Source of the DNA: Xenorhabdus indica
GTDB lineage: Bacteria > Pseudomonadota > Gammaproteobacteria > Enterobacterales > Enterobacteriaceae
DNA: 64,000 nt
Direction: 5' to 3'
Assembly: GCF_014467235.1 (NCBI RefSeq)
Contig: NZ_NKHP01000002.1
Coordinates: forward strand, 181,527 to 245,526
Shown: positions 18,868 to 29,115 of the stretch, piece by piece
Layout of the letters: every line of letters begins with the position of its first letter
Position numbering within the stretch: position 1 is the first letter of the stretch
Program-made: the position numbers and the translations under genes
The notes under the pieces: model-generated
What the model was told of the DNA's origin: nothing
The model's database searches: none
Seen by the model: the letters and a program-made list of their open reading frames with translations, nothing else

Positions 18868-19325
18868 AAACAAAATTCAACCGGTATGACAGGACAAAAA
18901 TCTAACCAACCACTTTTAACAGGAGTAAGTGTATCCTGATTTGAACCTTTCATCTGTTTCATCCATTGATAAAGTTCAAGATGTTCTCCGGCAGAAAACG
19001 ATGCTATTCCCTTTAACAGAAAAAGATCATCCTGATAACGCCTGAGGCAACTTTGCAAATAAGATCCTGATTTCTGTAAACAGATCCAGCTCCCCAACTC
19101 CCGTGAATGAAGCGGCCATGACTGTACTGAACCCCATGCCAATGATGACTCTGCCTGTTGAAAAGCATTCAGATATTTCTGTTCATCAAACATCATCAAC
19201 ATGGCATTTTCTTGCTGGTAATGCAGTGCTTTCAGCGTCATTAAACTTAATGTCAGCATCATAAGAATCGATACCAACAGAGCATTACCTTTTTGGTCTT
19301 TATGCTGTTGGCTTAAGTCATGCAC
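18864..19325 (-). CDS. ygdB: YgdB family minor pseudopilin-like protein
   Basis: This 153-residue protein has the DUF2509/YgdB layout: a short basic N-terminus (MHDLSQQHKDQKGN) followed by one hydrophobic helix (ALLVSILMMLTLSLMTLKAL, residues 15-34) and a soluble remainder with several cysteines. The helix resembles that of PilX/PulK-type minor pilins but lacks the canonical Phe-Thr-Leu-Ile-Glu. Translation appears to begin at GTG (19325), overlapping the ppdB stop by eight bases; the next methionine lies inside the helix. It is poorly conserved in sequence, so the assignment relies largely on its position between ppdB and ppdC. Confidence 0.82.
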   Translation of the reverse strand: MHDLSQQHKDQKGNALLVSILMMLTLSLMTLKALHYQQENAMLMMFDEQKYLNAFQQAESSLAWGSVQSWPLHSRELGSWICLQKSGSYLQSCLRRYQDDLFLLKGIASFSAGEHLELYQWMKQMKGSNQDTLTPVKSGWLDFCPVIPVEFCL

Positions 19326-19956
19326 CAGGTGATTTCCTTATGTTGCGCAACCGAATTATGGTTTGGTAGTGATAAACAACAGAAGGAGATTTCACCCAAC
19401 TGGCTTTGATGGACAATGTTATAAATATCAGCCTATTTTTTGACTGTGATTTTTCAAGGTGAAAAGTGTCAATAGTGACTTCTTTGGGATCAAAAAGCCG
19501 TTCCCAGTTATTTTCCTGACAATTTCCTGCTCCTCTTTTCCATTCAAGAGCACGATTATTTAATCGGTAACCAAAAAATTCAGAGGCTGTGTGCTCAGGC
19601 TCTTCCCATTGATTATTTAAATTAAGGTCAAAAGCGACAATAAAACAGGAATGGGTAGCTTCGGTATTTTTATTTTGAATCACCAACGCTTCTCCTTTAC
19701 ATTGTTTACTGTCCTGACAATAGCCTGCCCGCCTGAGATCTTTTTCCATCATATGAGCTACCCGATTCACCAGGTAGTGGAGACGGTATTGACGGTAGAG
19801 ATCGAGTATCTGGCCGGATAAAACAGGATAACTCTTTGCCATCGCAATAAAAATTACGCTGCCAATCAACATAGCAACCAGAACTTCCAGCAGAGAAAAA
19901 CCTGACTGATTTTCTCTGGAACAGTTTCGCCTGAAACAGCTTATAGCCCATATCAT
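19318..19956 (-). CDS. ppdB: prepilin peptidase-dependent protein B
   Basis: The 212-residue product is a minor pseudopilin-like protein with a leader ending SRENQSG, the processing site before FSLLEVLVAMLIGSVIF, and a C-terminal domain with cysteines (about 90-165) of the PilW/PpdB type. I placed the start at the ATG at 19956, which overlaps the ppdA TGA as ATGA; an in-frame ATG seven codons further upstream would overlap ppdA by 25 bases. In E. coli these proteins can prime type II secretion pseudopilus or type IV pilus-like assembly; no main pilin gene is present in this window, so the local role is unknown. Confidence 0.87.
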   Translation of the reverse strand: MIWAISCFRRNCSRENQSGFSLLEVLVAMLIGSVIFIAMAKSYPVLSGQILDLYRQYRLHYLVNRVAHMMEKDLRRAGYCQDSKQCKGEALVIQNKNTEATHSCFIVAFDLNLNNQWEEPEHTASEFFGYRLNNRALEWKRGAGNCQENNWERLFDPKEVTIDTFHLEKSQSKNRLIFITLSIKASWVKSPSVVYHYQTIIRLRNIRKSPGA

Positions 19957-20465
19957 GAGTTTTTGATGTCTCCACAATCAGGAAGCTGATTTATATGATT
20001 ACTGCATGTCCTGATTCGCCCTCTCCCTGAAATGACGATACTTATTTCTCCGGCAGAATTTGCCAGTACAAAGCTGGCTGGCATCGCGGTATTTCTGACA
20101 CCATAAAAATCGATTCGCTTACTGGTTGTTGATACCAGAAGCACATCATCATGTGGTGAACTGACACGCTCTCCTTCCCCTTCATTGCAATCTGTACTCA
20201 CGGTAATTGAGGAAACAAGACACCAGGATTGCCCAGTCACCAGCCACAATGTTCGTTCCTGATTCATATAATTCGCCAGAGCCTGCTGCCTTTCCATAAA
20301 AGACAACACATTCTGCACGGCTGATTGCAACTGCAAGCCACTCTGGTAATTTACCCAACTATGCAATCCGTAGAGCAAACTCATTGAAATTAATATCATT
20401 GCTATCATTAACTCTAACAATGTAAATCCGCTTTGCCGGTTAGTGTACTTATCGCTCATCAGCAT
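19953..20465 (-). CDS. ppdA: prepilin peptidase-dependent protein A
   Basis: This is the first gene of the pseudopilin string, 170 residues. A short leader (MSDKYTNRQSG) precedes the prepilin motif FTLLELMIAMILISMSLLYG, with the Glu at position +5 after the cleaved Gly. The rest is a GspH/FimT-like soluble domain with cysteine pairs near the C-terminus (CSNHINQLPDC). Two start codons, at 20465 and 20459, are close together; the upstream AGG-containing site could serve either. The promoter probably lies in the 340-base gap toward thyA. Transcription may continue through ygdB and ppdC into recC. Confidence 0.86.
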   Translation of the reverse strand: MLMSDKYTNRQSGFTLLELMIAMILISMSLLYGLHSWVNYQSGLQLQSAVQNVLSFMERQQALANYMNQERTLWLVTGQSWCLVSSITVSTDCNEGEGERVSSPHDDVLLVSTTSKRIDFYGVRNTAMPASFVLANSAGEISIVISGRGRIRTCSNHINQLPDCGDIKNS

Positions 20466-20807
20466 CCAGCCTATTTCTCTGTTTACTGGTTTAAATTCTC
20501 GCTGGCGAAAATATCTTCAATTTGGAAGAAAATAAAAAGCGTAATTTTTTATTTATGCGAGGAGATTTGAAGAGAAATCTCAGTATATTGCTCTGTTACA
20601 TTCTATTTGCGAGCCAGTCCAACAACATGACCAATGAGATTAAAATTTGCACAAATTAACGACTTCGACTTGGTGATCAGGAAATAGGAAATAGGAAATA
20701 GATGAGTTTCAGGCAGAAATATAAGGGTATGAATTAAAATTCTAAATTATTTTTTCGGATAAATATTTTTTCCATCCCTAAAGAGGGATGGAAAAAATAA
20801 TGCAGAA
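20466..20807. other. thyA-ppdA intergenic region with hairpin and short tandem repeat
   Basis: This gap follows thyA and precedes ppdA on the minus strand. A symmetrical hairpin (TTTTTCCATCCCT / AGGGATGGAAAAA, 20766-20796) sits 11 bases past the thyA stop. It is terminator-like but its T-rich side is within the stem instead of forming a free U tail. Three direct copies of AGGAAAT occur at 20679-20699. The ppdA promoter should lie here, but I could not choose boxes with confidence. No open frame of interest was seen. Confidence 0.55.
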
Positions 20808-21602
20808 TTAAATCGCCACCGGGGCTTTAATACCCGGATGCGGATCATAATCGACAATTTCAAAGTCTTCGAATCGATAATCGAACAGAGATGCGGGCTT
20901 ACGCTTAATAACCAACTTTGGCAACGCTTTGGGTTCACGGCTCAATTGCAGTTTCGTCTGCTCCATATGATTGCTGTAAAGGTGGGTATCACCGCCAGTC
21001 CAGACGAAATCCCCCACTTCCAGATCACACTGCTGAGCCATCATATGAACTAACAAAGCATAGCTGGCAATGTTAAATGGTAATCCTAAAAATACATCAC
21101 AGGAACGCTGGTAAAGCTGGCAAGACAGTTTGCCATCTGCCACGTAAAACTGGAAAAATGCGTGACAGGGTGCCAAAGCCATTTTGTCCAATTCGCCAAC
21201 ATTCCATGCAGAAACAATGATCCGGCGGGAGTCGGGATCACTCTTTAATTGTTCAATAACATTGGTTAGCTGATCAATCTGACGACCATCCGCTGCTCCC
21301 CAGGAGCGCCATTGTTTACCATAAACTGGCCCTAAGTCACCATTTTCGTCAGCCCATTCGTCCCAGATAGTAACGCTATTATCATGCAGGTATTTAATAT
21401 TGGTATCACCGTTCAGGAACCACAACAGTTCATGAATAATAGAGCGGAGATGGCAGCGTTTGGTTGTTACCAGCGGAAAACCTTCTTGCAAATTGAAACG
21501 CATCTGATGACCAAAGATTGAAAGTGTCCCTGTGCCTGTACGGTCATCTTTTGCTGCACCCTCTTCCAGCACTTTTTTCATTAAATCCAGATACTGTTTC
21601 AT
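20808..21602 (-). CDS. thyA: thymidylate synthase
   Basis: ThyA methylates dUMP to dTMP using methylenetetrahydrofolate, producing dihydrofolate, which the FolA encoded at 44417 recycles. The 264 residues equal the E. coli length and the sequence is nearly colinear. Visible features are the N-terminal folate and phosphate-binding [16 protein letters not shown], the catalytic cysteine in [12 protein letters not shown] near residue 146, the [19 protein letters not shown] region, and the C-terminal PGIKAPVAI that closes over the substrate. Its ATG overlaps the lgt stop (ATGA), so the two genes are translationally coupled as in E. coli. Confidence 0.98.
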   Translation of the reverse strand: MKQYLDLMKKVLEEGAAKDDRTGTGTLSIFGHQMRFNLQEGFPLVTTKRCHLRSIIHELLWFLNGDTNIKYLHDNSVTIWDEWADENGDLGPVYGKQWRSWGAADGRQIDQLTNVIEQLKSDPDSRRIIVSAWNVGELDKMALAPCHAFFQFYVADGKLSCQLYQRSCDVFLGLPFNIASYALLVHMMAQQCDLEVGDFVWTGGDTHLYSNHMEQTKLQLSREPKALPKLVIKRKPASLFDYRFEDFEIVDYDPHPGIKAPVAI

Positions 21603-22504
21603 TTTGCCTCTTGTACCTTATCATTTCGCGTATTATTACGAGTATTGTTGTTGCGGGAACACTTATATGCCCATACCATCATCAGAATCCCCGCTAAAAT
21701 CATTGGCATGGAAAGGATTTGCCCCATACTGATCCCTTCAAATAATCCAAGTTGAGCATCAGGTTGACGGAAAAACTCAACGATGATACGGAATACACCG
21801 TAACCAATCAGGAATAACCCTGAGACACTTCCCATCGGGCGTGGCTTACGAATAAATAAATTCAGGATGATAAACAGCACAATGCCTTCCAGCACCATTT
21901 CATACAGTTGTGAAGGATGACGCGGCAGGACACCATACTTTTCCAAAACAGGCCATAACGAGGAATTGGTGGTTGCCAATGCAATATCTTCACTACGGGA
22001 ACCCGGAAACAGCATTGCCCACGGTGTATCAAGCGTGACACGCCCCCACAACTCGCCATTAATAAAGTTACCGATACGCCCCATACCTAAGCCAAAAGGA
22101 ACCAGTGGCGCAACAAAATCAGCAGTTTGCAGGAAGTGGCGTTTCGTTCTGCGCGAGAACCACCACATTGCACAAATGACACCAACCAATCCTCCGTGAA
22201 AAGACATTCCGCCGTCCCAGACCTTAAACAGATACAAAGGATTATTCAGGAACATCGGCAGGTTATAGAACAGAACATAACCGAGGCGCCCACCAATGAA
22301 TACCCCGGCAAAACCTGCATACAGCAAGTTTTCTACTTCGTTCTTATTCCAGCCACTGTTTGGTTTTGCCGCACGACGATTTGCTAACCACATAGCAAAA
22401 ACAAAACCAACCAGATACATAAAACCGTACCAGTGGAGAGATACGGGGCCGATTGAAAATATGACAGGGTCAATATTAGGAAATGCCAGGTAGCTAGTGC
22501 TCAT
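21599..22504 (-). CDS. lgt: phosphatidylglycerol-prolipoprotein diacylglyceryl transferase
   Basis: Lgt is an essential inner-membrane enzyme that attaches diacylglycerol from phosphatidylglycerol to the lipobox cysteine of prolipoproteins such as the MltA and probably YgiB encoded here. The 301-residue protein has about seven membrane segments. The Lgt signature [14 protein letters not shown] lies near residues 140-155, with the conserved HGGLVGV segment near 103 and [12 protein letters not shown] near 195. The C-terminus is hydrophilic and Asn/Arg-rich. It is 5' of thyA with a four-base overlap; 84 bases separate it from ptsP, which may be cotranscribed. Confidence 0.97.
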   Translation of the reverse strand: MSTSYLAFPNIDPVIFSIGPVSLHWYGFMYLVGFVFAMWLANRRAAKPNSGWNKNEVENLLYAGFAGVFIGGRLGYVLFYNLPMFLNNPLYLFKVWDGGMSFHGGLVGVICAMWWFSRRTKRHFLQTADFVAPLVPFGLGMGRIGNFINGELWGRVTLDTPWAMLFPGSRSEDIALATTNSSLWPVLEKYGVLPRHPSQLYEMVLEGIVLFIILNLFIRKPRPMGSVSGLFLIGYGVFRIIVEFFRQPDAQLGLFEGISMGQILSMPMILAGILMMVWAYKCSRNNNTRNNTRNDKVQEAK

Positions 22505-22588
22505 CGTTCCCCACTAATAATATGTTGTGTGAATGAATTTGTGTGTTAATGCCCTAAGACAAATAATCGTAAATAATAGCATGGGCGC

Positions 22589-24835
22589 TTAAATGCCACC
22601 ACGCACCAACCCACCAAGACCGTGGGTTTCCAGAAATGCAGAGGAAATCTCTCTCACTTGTTGGCTGGTTTCCGCCTCTAATACTTCTTTGACAAAATAG
22701 TTGAGTTCGTCCGAATCTAAATGATGCAGCAAGTACTTGATACGCGGCACACTTCGACCACTCATGCTCAGGCTACGATAACCAAGACCTATCAAAATCA
22801 GCGCCCCCATCGGCAAACCTGCCATTTCACCACAAACACTAACGGGTAAGCCAATACGCCGGCTTTCATCAATAATCTGTTTTAACGCTCTGATTACTGC
22901 CGGATGCAGGTTGTCATACAGAGAAGCGACATGTGTATTATTACGATCTACCGCAAGTAAATACTGGGTTAAATCGTTTGTACCGATAGAGATAAAATCA
23001 ACGCGTTTCTTCAATTGTGGCAGCAGCAGGATCAAGGAAGGAACTTCTACCATGATCCCGACTTGTGGCATCGTAATAGTTGTCGCAACTGATCGTTCAA
23101 CTTCTGCTTTTGCCCTGTTGATCAACTTCCTGGCTTCGTCAATCTCTTCAATACTGCTCACCATCGGCAGCAATATTTTCAGGTTCTCCGTCTGTACATT
23201 GGCTTTCAGCATAGCTCTGAGCTGAATCAAAAATATTTCCGGCTGATCCAGGGTAATGCGAATTCCCCGCCAGCCAAGACAAGGGTTTTCTTCGTTAATT
23301 GGCATATAAGGAAGGTTTTTGTCAGCGCCAACATCCAACGTCCGCAATACGACTGACTTATCAGGAAAAAGTGTGAGCATTTCTTGGTAGCGGTTTTTCT
23401 GTTCATCTTCGGATGGAAAACCACTATGCAACATAAAAGGGATCTCAGTACGATACAACCCGACACCATCGATACTATCACCCATGTGTTGCTCATATTT
23501 CAAGCTCAAACCCGCATTGAGCTGAACAAATACTCTTTCCCCATTCTTAAGACGTGCTTTTTGTTGCAATTCGCCTTCAGCCAATTCGCTGAGCATCTGC
23601 TCTTCTTCAATAAGTTGGCGATATTCCTGAACAACCAGTGGCTCTGGTTCAATAAAAAATTCTCCGCGATAGCCATCCAGAATCAACATCCGGTTATGCA
23701 GTAGTTCTGGTTGAATGTCTGCGCCCATAATCGCAGGTATACCCATTGCCCTGACCAATATTGCGGAATGAGAGTGCGTTGCCCCATCCCGTACAATGAC
23801 ACCAGCCAGCTTATCCTGTGGTATTTCGGCCAGTAAATTGGCACTGAGCTCATCAGCAACCAGAATGAAATGTTCAGGCCACTGGCTGTTGCCAGTAAAA
23901 GAATCATCCAGATGGAACAATACCCGTTGCCCAAGTGCGCGTAAATCAGAGGCTCTTTCCCGCATATAAGCATCTTGCAGGCTGGCGAATTGTTCTGCAT
24001 ATTTCTCAATCACGGCCTTAACCGCCCATTCTGCGATAAAGCCGCTATCAACGGAATGAAACAGATCCTGTTTAAGTTTGGGATCGTTCAATAAATGGGA
24101 ATAGAGATCAAAAATGGCAGCACTTTCTTTTTGTGAACTGGCTGTAAATCGTTTACTTATTCGACGACATTCTGCGGTTGCCAGTTCAAGGGCTTGGGTC
24201 AAACGAGAACGTTCAGCCTGATAATTCAGTGTTGATGCTTCAAATACTTGTTCGAGCGATGGCTGAGAACAATCCTGCCATCCCTGTGCCATGACAATGC
24301 CATCGGAAACCGCCAGTGCCTTGATACGTGTCTGGCGATACTGACCAAACAGTCCCCGGATCTGCGCTTGAGAAAGGATCGCAGCCAATTGCATAGCAAG
24401 TGTCACCATAAAGGACTCTTCACTTTCATCAAATAATCGGCGTTCATTTTGTTGAACAACCAAAATTCCTTGCAATTGGCGACGATAAATAATTGGAACC
24501 CCTAAAAAGGCCCGCAGATTTTCTTCTTTTACTTGAGGAATATATTTGAAACTAGGATGGTCACGCACATCAGCAAGGTTGATTAATTCCGACAAACGCC
24601 CGACTTCACCCACAACACCTTCATTAAAGGCGAGGCTGATTACACGTTTTTCTGGCTTTTTTAACCCCTTAGTCGCCATCAGGTAATAGCAACAACGCTG
24701 ATGGTCTGCCAGATAAATAGAACAAACTTCCGTGTTCATTGCTAAACAGGTTTCATTGACTAATAGCCCAAGCGCATCCGATAAATTTGTTGCCATCGCA
24801 ACCTTTTCAACAATTTCCCGTAAGCGCATGAGCAT
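22589..24835 (-). CDS. ptsP: PEP-protein phosphotransferase of the nitrogen PTS, EI-Ntr
   Basis: PtsP starts the nitrogen-related phosphorelay, passing phosphate from phosphoenolpyruvate to NPr and EIIA-Ntr, which regulate potassium, nitrogen and envelope functions. The 748 residues equal the E. coli length. An N-terminal GAF domain (about 1-155, sensing glutamine and 2-oxoglutarate in E. coli) is followed by the phosphohistidine domain with DGATHSHSAILVRAMGIPA, whose histidine near residue 356 is the phosphorylated one. The PEP-binding TIM barrel follows, with LYRTEIPFM, ISIGTNDLTQYLLAVDRN and the catalytic cysteine in VSVCGEMAG. rppH lies 22 bases upstream and is probably in the same operon. 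Confidence 0.97.
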   Translation of the reverse strand: MLMRLREIVEKVAMATNLSDALGLLVNETCLAMNTEVCSIYLADHQRCCYYLMATKGLKKPEKRVISLAFNEGVVGEVGRLSELINLADVRDHPSFKYIPQVKEENLRAFLGVPIIYRRQLQGILVVQQNERRLFDESEESFMVTLAMQLAAILSQAQIRGLFGQYRQTRIKALAVSDGIVMAQGWQDCSQPSLEQVFEASTLNYQAERSRLTQALELATAECRRISKRFTASSQKESAAIFDLYSHLLNDPKLKQDLFHSVDSGFIAEWAVKAVIEKYAEQFASLQDAYMRERASDLRALGQRVLFHLDDSFTGNSQWPEHFILVADELSANLLAEIPQDKLAGVIVRDGATHSHSAILVRAMGIPAIMGADIQPELLHNRMLILDGYRGEFFIEPEPLVVQEYRQLIEEEQMLSELAEGELQQKARLKNGERVFVQLNAGLSLKYEQHMGDSIDGVGLYRTEIPFMLHSGFPSEDEQKNRYQEMLTLFPDKSVVLRTLDVGADKNLPYMPINEENPCLGWRGIRITLDQPEIFLIQLRAMLKANVQTENLKILLPMVSSIEEIDEARKLINRAKAEVERSVATTITMPQVGIMVEVPSLILLLPQLKKRVDFISIGTNDLTQYLLAVDRNNTHVASLYDNLHPAVIRALKQIIDESRRIGLPVSVCGEMAGLPMGALILIGLGYRSLSMSGRSVPRIKYLLHHLDSDELNYFVKEVLEAETSQQVREISSAFLETHGLGGLVRGGI

Positions 24836-24857
24836 AACGATTACCTAAATTAATTAT

Positions 24858-25388
24858 CTAACTTCTTCTACGACGATATATATAGGTTGAATAGGGTTGT
24901 GAAGTAGATTCCTGCATTGGCATCACAATGGAAGAAAATTCTTTCATCACACGGCGGTATACATCTCGTTTAAACGAAACAACTTGCCTGACAGGATACC
25001 AATAGCTCACCCAACGCCATCCATCAAATTCTGGTGTACTACTGCGCTGCACATTAATATCTGTTTCATTACAAAGCAACTGCAATAAAAACCAGCGTTG
25101 CTTTTGCCCGATACAAACGGGCTTTGTATCCCAACGCACCAAACGCTTGGGTAATTTGTAACGCAACCAGCTACGGGTGGAGGCGAGAACCCGTACATCT
25201 TTGCGATTTAAACCAACTTCTTCGAACAACTCACGATACATCGCTTGTTCTGGTGATTCCCCCGGATTGATGCCCCCTTGAGGAAACTGCCAGGAATGTT
25301 GCCCATAACGACGAGCCCACAGAACCTGTCCTTGACGATTACAAATTACAATTCCTACATTCGGGCGGTAGCCATCATCATCGATCAC
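24858..25388 (-). CDS. rppH: RNA pyrophosphohydrolase RppH
   Basis: RppH removes pyrophosphate from the 5' triphosphate of transcripts, which exposes them to RNase E decay. At 176 residues it equals the E. coli enzyme in length. The Nudix box is intact: [18 protein letters not shown] continuing to EEVGL, near residues 37-59. The start codon is GTG at 25388 (the first residues are [10 protein letters not shown]), as fits the conserved N-terminus. It is the first gene of the rppH-ptsP pair. Upstream the E. coli 63-minute block ends and the thiamine transport genes begin divergently. Confidence 0.97.
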   Translation of the reverse strand: MIDDDGYRPNVGIVICNRQGQVLWARRYGQHSWQFPQGGINPGESPEQAMYRELFEEVGLNRKDVRVLASTRSWLRYKLPKRLVRWDTKPVCIGQKQRWFLLQLLCNETDINVQRSSTPEFDGWRWVSYWYPVRQVVSFKRDVYRRVMKEFSSIVMPMQESTSQPYSTYIYRRRRS

Positions 25389-25506
25389 CAGACTACCTCT
25401 CGATAAAACGAATTTGAAAAGATAGCTAATTGTTTCACACTCATCTCAAGCGGTAAACCTCTATGATGGGACTTTGCAGTCACAACCGAAGTCTCTACAA
25501 TACAGT

Positions 25507-25597
25507 CACCTCAACGGGGTGCGATTGTTGCCGGGCAGCATCGCTGAGAACAAACCCGTAGAACCTGATCCGGCTGATACTGGCGTAGGGATTTGAG
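25507..25597 (+). promoter_or_regulatory. TPP riboswitch (thi box) controlling thiBPQ
   Basis: The core thi-box signatures are present in order: ACGGGGTGC (25514-25522), GCTGAGAACAAACCCGTAGA spanning the TPP-contacting CUGAGA, then ACCTGATCCGGCTGATAC and GGCGTAGGGA. These form the pyrimidine-sensing P2-P3 and pyrophosphate-sensing P4-P5 arms. It lies about 145 bases before thiB. In related bacteria TPP binding lowers expression of the thiamine transport operon. I did not identify a separate terminator stem, so control at translation initiation or through Rho is possible. Confidence 0.93.
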
Positions 25598-25741
25598 TTG
25601 CTATTCTATAAATAGTCATTTTATCTGGCACTTTCTCAAATCCTTTACCAGTCTGCTAATAACGCATTTAATTATGAGCGCTAATAGCTACTGTTAATAA
25701 CTATTTTTAATAACGATTATTAATAACTACAGGAGAGCAAA

Positions 25742-26767
25742 GTGTTTAATCATTTATTTTTCCGATTTATTGTGAGATTTATTGCGATAAGTGCATTATC
25801 GATTTCTGCATGTGCCTTTGCTCAGGCAGCACAAGCAAAGCCCATATTAACCGTTTACACTTATGATTCATTCGCTTCTGAGTGGGGCCCCGGCCCTGTT
25901 ATTAAAAAAGCTTTTGAAGCAGAATGTGATTGTGAATTGAAACTCGTCGCCCTGGAAGATGGTGTATCTTTGCTGAACCGTATAAGAATGGAAGGCAAAA
26001 AAGCATCGGCAGATGTTGTTCTGGGGTTAGATAATAACCTGATCCAAGCGGCCCAACAGACTGGATTATTCACTGCGAGCCGTGTTGATACAACAAAGTT
26101 AAAATTGCCTGTCACATGGAATAACAATACCTTTATTCCTTATGATTACGGTTATTTTGCTTTTATTTACAACAAAAATACCTTACCTAATCCCCCCAAA
26201 AGCATGGAAGAGCTTATTAACAGCCACCAGAATTGGAAGATTATTTATCAGGACCCACGCACCAGTACTCCTGGATTAGGTTTTTTACTCTGGATACAAG
26301 ATATCTATGGTGATAATGCTGCACCAAAGTGGCAGAAAATCGCCCAAAAAACACTGACTGTCACCAAAGGCTGGAGTGAAGCTTATGGGTTATTCCTGAA
26401 AGGTGAAGGGGATATGGTGCTTAGCTATACTACATCACCGGGCTATCACATCGTAGCCGAGAAAAAAGATAATTACGCTGCTGCTATATTCAACGAGGGA
26501 CACTATTTACAAATTGAAGTCGCCGCCCAGTTGGCTTCCAGCAAACAGCCTGAACTGGCACAGAGATTCATGCAATTCATGGTTTCACCTGCATTCCAGC
26601 AAGCTATTCCGACCACCCAGTGGATGTATCCCGTGATTGATCTACCGCTGCCAGACGTTTTCAAACAACTGCCCGTGCCTGAGAAATCACTGCAATTCAA
26701 TGCAGAAGAAGTGGCAAAACACCGTACACAATGGATCCGTACATGGCAAAGTGCTGTAAGCCGTTAA
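25742..26767 (+). CDS. thiB: thiamine-binding periplasmic protein ThiB (TbpA)
   Basis: ThiB captures thiamine and its phosphates in the periplasm for the ThiPQ transporter. The 341-residue product has a Sec signal (hydrophobic core FIAISALSISACAFA, cleavage near AQAAQAKP) and a type 2 binding-protein fold. It contains TVYTYDSFASEWGPGP at the mature start, the FDP-like DYGYFAFIYN segment, and LSYTTSPGYHI near 225-235 in the ligand cleft. The start is GTG at 25742, preceded by AGGAG at seven bases. It is the first gene of the riboswitch-controlled thiBPQ operon and its 3' end overlaps thiP. Confidence 0.96.
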   Translation: MFNHLFFRFIVRFIAISALSISACAFAQAAQAKPILTVYTYDSFASEWGPGPVIKKAFEAECDCELKLVALEDGVSLLNRIRMEGKKASADVVLGLDNNLIQAAQQTGLFTASRVDTTKLKLPVTWNNNTFIPYDYGYFAFIYNKNTLPNPPKSMEELINSHQNWKIIYQDPRTSTPGLGFLLWIQDIYGDNAAPKWQKIAQKTLTVTKGWSEAYGLFLKGEGDMVLSYTTSPGYHIVAEKKDNYAAAIFNEGHYLQIEVAAQLASSKQPELAQRFMQFMVSPAFQQAIPTTQWMYPVIDLPLPDVFKQLPVPEKSLQFNAEEVAKHRTQWIRTWQSAVSR

Positions 26768-28347
26768 TTGCAGGTTGGTTACTGCCGGGGGTAATTGCCT
26801 CCGGCTTGCTGCTTCTCATTGCCCTGTCAGCTTTCGGGGCACTTTGGGTTAACGCACCTGAAAGCCACTGGCAGATATTTTTGAGTGACAACTATCTGTG
26901 GCATGTCATTCGCTTTACTTTCTGGCAGGCGTTTTTGTCTGCTTCATTCTCAGTCATACCTGCAATATTTCTGGCAAGAGCACTCTATCGCCGTCACTTT
27001 CCGGGCAGAACGCTTTTTTTACGTCTATGCGCCATGACGCTGGTACTTCCTGTTTTAGTCGCCCTGTTTGGCATACTGACTGTTTATGGGCGTATTGGCT
27101 GGCTGGCTAATCTTTGCCAATGGATAGGGATTGAATACCGTTTTACCCCTTACGGCCTGCAAGGCATTTTGTTGGCACATATTTTCTTTAATATGCCAAT
27201 GGCAACACGATTACTGCTCCAGTCGCTGGAAGGTATTGCAGTAGAACAACGGCAACTTGCAGCGCAGCTTGGTATGAATGAATGGCAACATTTTCGCTTT
27301 GTCGAATGGCCTTATCTACTCCGTCAGATCTTGCCAACGGCAGCACTGATTTTCATGCTGTGCTTTGCCAGTTTTGCTGCGGTACTCGCATTGGGAGGCG
27401 GTCCTTCTGCAACTACAATTGAACTCGCTATTTATCAGGCTATTAAGTATGACTACGATCTTGGTCAAGCGGCTCTGCTCGCGCTGATCCAACTCTTTTG
27501 CTGTCTTGGTCTGGTCTTGCTGAGCCAAAAGCTCAAAGGGGTTCTTTCGGTGGGGCACGGTTATCAACAACAATGGCGTAATCCACAGGATTCATGGCTG
27601 AAAAGGTTATGTGACGGATTGCTTATCACCACAGCATTGCTGTTTTTGCTCCCGCCTTTACTGGCCGTCATTGTGGATGGATTGAACAGTGCCGTGTTTG
27701 ATGTTCTCAGTAAACCCGCCTTGTGGCAGGCTTTCACGACCTCCATAATTATCGCGCTAGGGGCGGGTTTCTTATGTGTTTTACTGACTATGATGCTGTT
27801 ATGGAGCAGTCGTGAATTGCGCCTGCGCCATTTATCCCGTTGGGGGCAGGCAATGGAAAGCAGTGGATTATTGATTCTTGCTATGCCCGGTATTGTCCTT
27901 GCGACAGGCTTTTTTATTCTGCTGAATAATACTATTGGGTTGCCGGATTCCCCTTATGAACTGATTATCCTGACCAATGCGCTGATGGCAATTCCCTATG
28001 CTTTAAAAGTGCTGGATAATCCAATGCGTGATCTGGCTGAACGCTATAATCCGCTATGCCTCTCTCTCAATATTCAGGGTCTCCATCGCCTACGCTGGAT
28101 TGAGCTTAAGGCGCTGAAAATCCCATTAGCGCAGGCACTGGCTTTCGCCAGTGTGCTGTCAATCGGGGATTTTGGGGTTGTCGCATTATTTGGAGACGAG
28201 AATTTCCGTACCTTGCCCTTCTACCTTTATCAACAAATCGGGGCATATCGCAGTCAAGATGGTGCTGTAACTGCATTTCTGCTACTACTTCTCTGTTTTA
28301 TTTTATTTAGTGTTCTTGAACGATTACCGGGTCAACGCCATGATTAA
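26743..28347 (+). CDS. thiP: thiamine ABC transporter permease ThiP
   Basis: ThiP is the fused two-domain permease of the thiamine ABC importer, with about twelve membrane segments. I chose the ATG at 26743 ([17 protein letters not shown]) because it aligns with the E. coli N-terminus; an ATG 12 bases upstream is also in frame. The product has 534 residues (536 in E. coli). Each half shows a BPD-transport loop that docks on the ATPase: [20 protein letters not shown] near 170-190 and a matching [20 protein letters not shown] near 440. It overlaps thiB by 25 bases and thiQ by eight. Confidence 0.95.
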   Translation: MAKCCKPLIAGWLLPGVIASGLLLLIALSAFGALWVNAPESHWQIFLSDNYLWHVIRFTFWQAFLSASFSVIPAIFLARALYRRHFPGRTLFLRLCAMTLVLPVLVALFGILTVYGRIGWLANLCQWIGIEYRFTPYGLQGILLAHIFFNMPMATRLLLQSLEGIAVEQRQLAAQLGMNEWQHFRFVEWPYLLRQILPTAALIFMLCFASFAAVLALGGGPSATTIELAIYQAIKYDYDLGQAALLALIQLFCCLGLVLLSQKLKGVLSVGHGYQQQWRNPQDSWLKRLCDGLLITTALLFLLPPLLAVIVDGLNSAVFDVLSKPALWQAFTTSIIIALGAGFLCVLLTMMLLWSSRELRLRHLSRWGQAMESSGLLILAMPGIVLATGFFILLNNTIGLPDSPYELIILTNALMAIPYALKVLDNPMRDLAERYNPLCLSLNIQGLHRLRWIELKALKIPLAQALAFASVLSIGDFGVVALFGDENFRTLPFYLYQQIGAYRSQDGAVTAFLLLLLCFILFSVLERLPGQRHD

Positions 28348-29035
28348 ACTTGAAAATGTTACTTATACCTATGAACAGATTGCTATGCGTTTCGACGTCA
28401 ACGTCAAAGCCGGCGAACGTATTGCAATCCTCGGCCCTAGCGGAGCGGGTAAAAGCACATTATTAAGTTTAATGGCAGGATTTCAATTCGCAAAGAGTGG
28501 TGATATCTGGTTAGATAAGGAAAATCATACAAATACAGCACCTTCCAAACGGCCAGTATCCATGCTGTTTCAGGAAAATAATCTGTTTTCCCATTTAACC
28601 ATTGAGCAGAATATTGGTTTGGGCTTACATCCCGGTCTTAAATTAAATGCTCAACAACGGCAGACGCTGCAACAAATTGCATCGCAAGTCTCACTGACAG
28701 AATATTTGAACCGCCTGCCCGCCCAACTTTCCGGTGGGCAGCGCCAACGCGCAGCGCTGGCTCGCTGTTTAGTACGTCAGCAACCTGTTTTATTACTGGA
28801 TGAGCCTTTTTCAGCACTTGACCCCGCTTTACGTAATGAAATGCTGGCATTACTGGATCAGGTATGTCGTGACCGAAAACTCACTTTATTGATGGTATCC
28901 CATAATCTTGATGATGCCGCCAAAATCGCACCGCGTTCTCTGTTGATTGTGGATGGAACCATTCATTACGATGGTGCAACGGAGAAATTGGTGAATGGTG
29001 AAGCCCCTGAGGCGGGGATTTTGGGGATAATATAA
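28340..29035 (+). CDS. thiQ: thiamine ABC transporter ATP-binding protein ThiQ
   Basis: ThiQ powers thiamine import. I start it at the ATG at 28340 ([13 protein letters not shown]), giving 231 residues against 232 in E. coli; the longer open frame begins inside thiP. Walker [12 protein letters not shown] is near residues 32-42, the signature [14 protein letters not shown] near 127-140, Walker [14 protein letters not shown] directly after, and the switch histidine in [10 protein letters not shown] near 187. It overlaps the thiP stop (CATGATTAA). It ends the operon and converges on the orphan gene at 29116. In E. coli the arabinose genes separate this operon from polB; here that space holds the orphan gene. 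Confidence 0.96.
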   Translation: MIKLENVTYTYEQIAMRFDVNVKAGERIAILGPSGAGKSTLLSLMAGFQFAKSGDIWLDKENHTNTAPSKRPVSMLFQENNLFSHLTIEQNIGLGLHPGLKLNAQQRQTLQQIASQVSLTEYLNRLPAQLSGGQRQRAALARCLVRQQPVLLLDEPFSALDPALRNEMLALLDQVCRDRKLTLLMVSHNLDDAAKIAPRSLLIVDGTIHYDGATEKLVNGEAPEAGILGII

Positions 29036-29115
29036 TTGATTATGTGTGCCGCAACTTCCTTTATTCGGTGTACTACAAAATCCGCTATACCACAAAGCCT
29101 CGCCTTTCGGAGGGA

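Noticed and set aside
20679..20701. Three copies of AGGAAAT
   Set aside because: A 7-base microsatellite-like run of this size has no clear function and may be chance.
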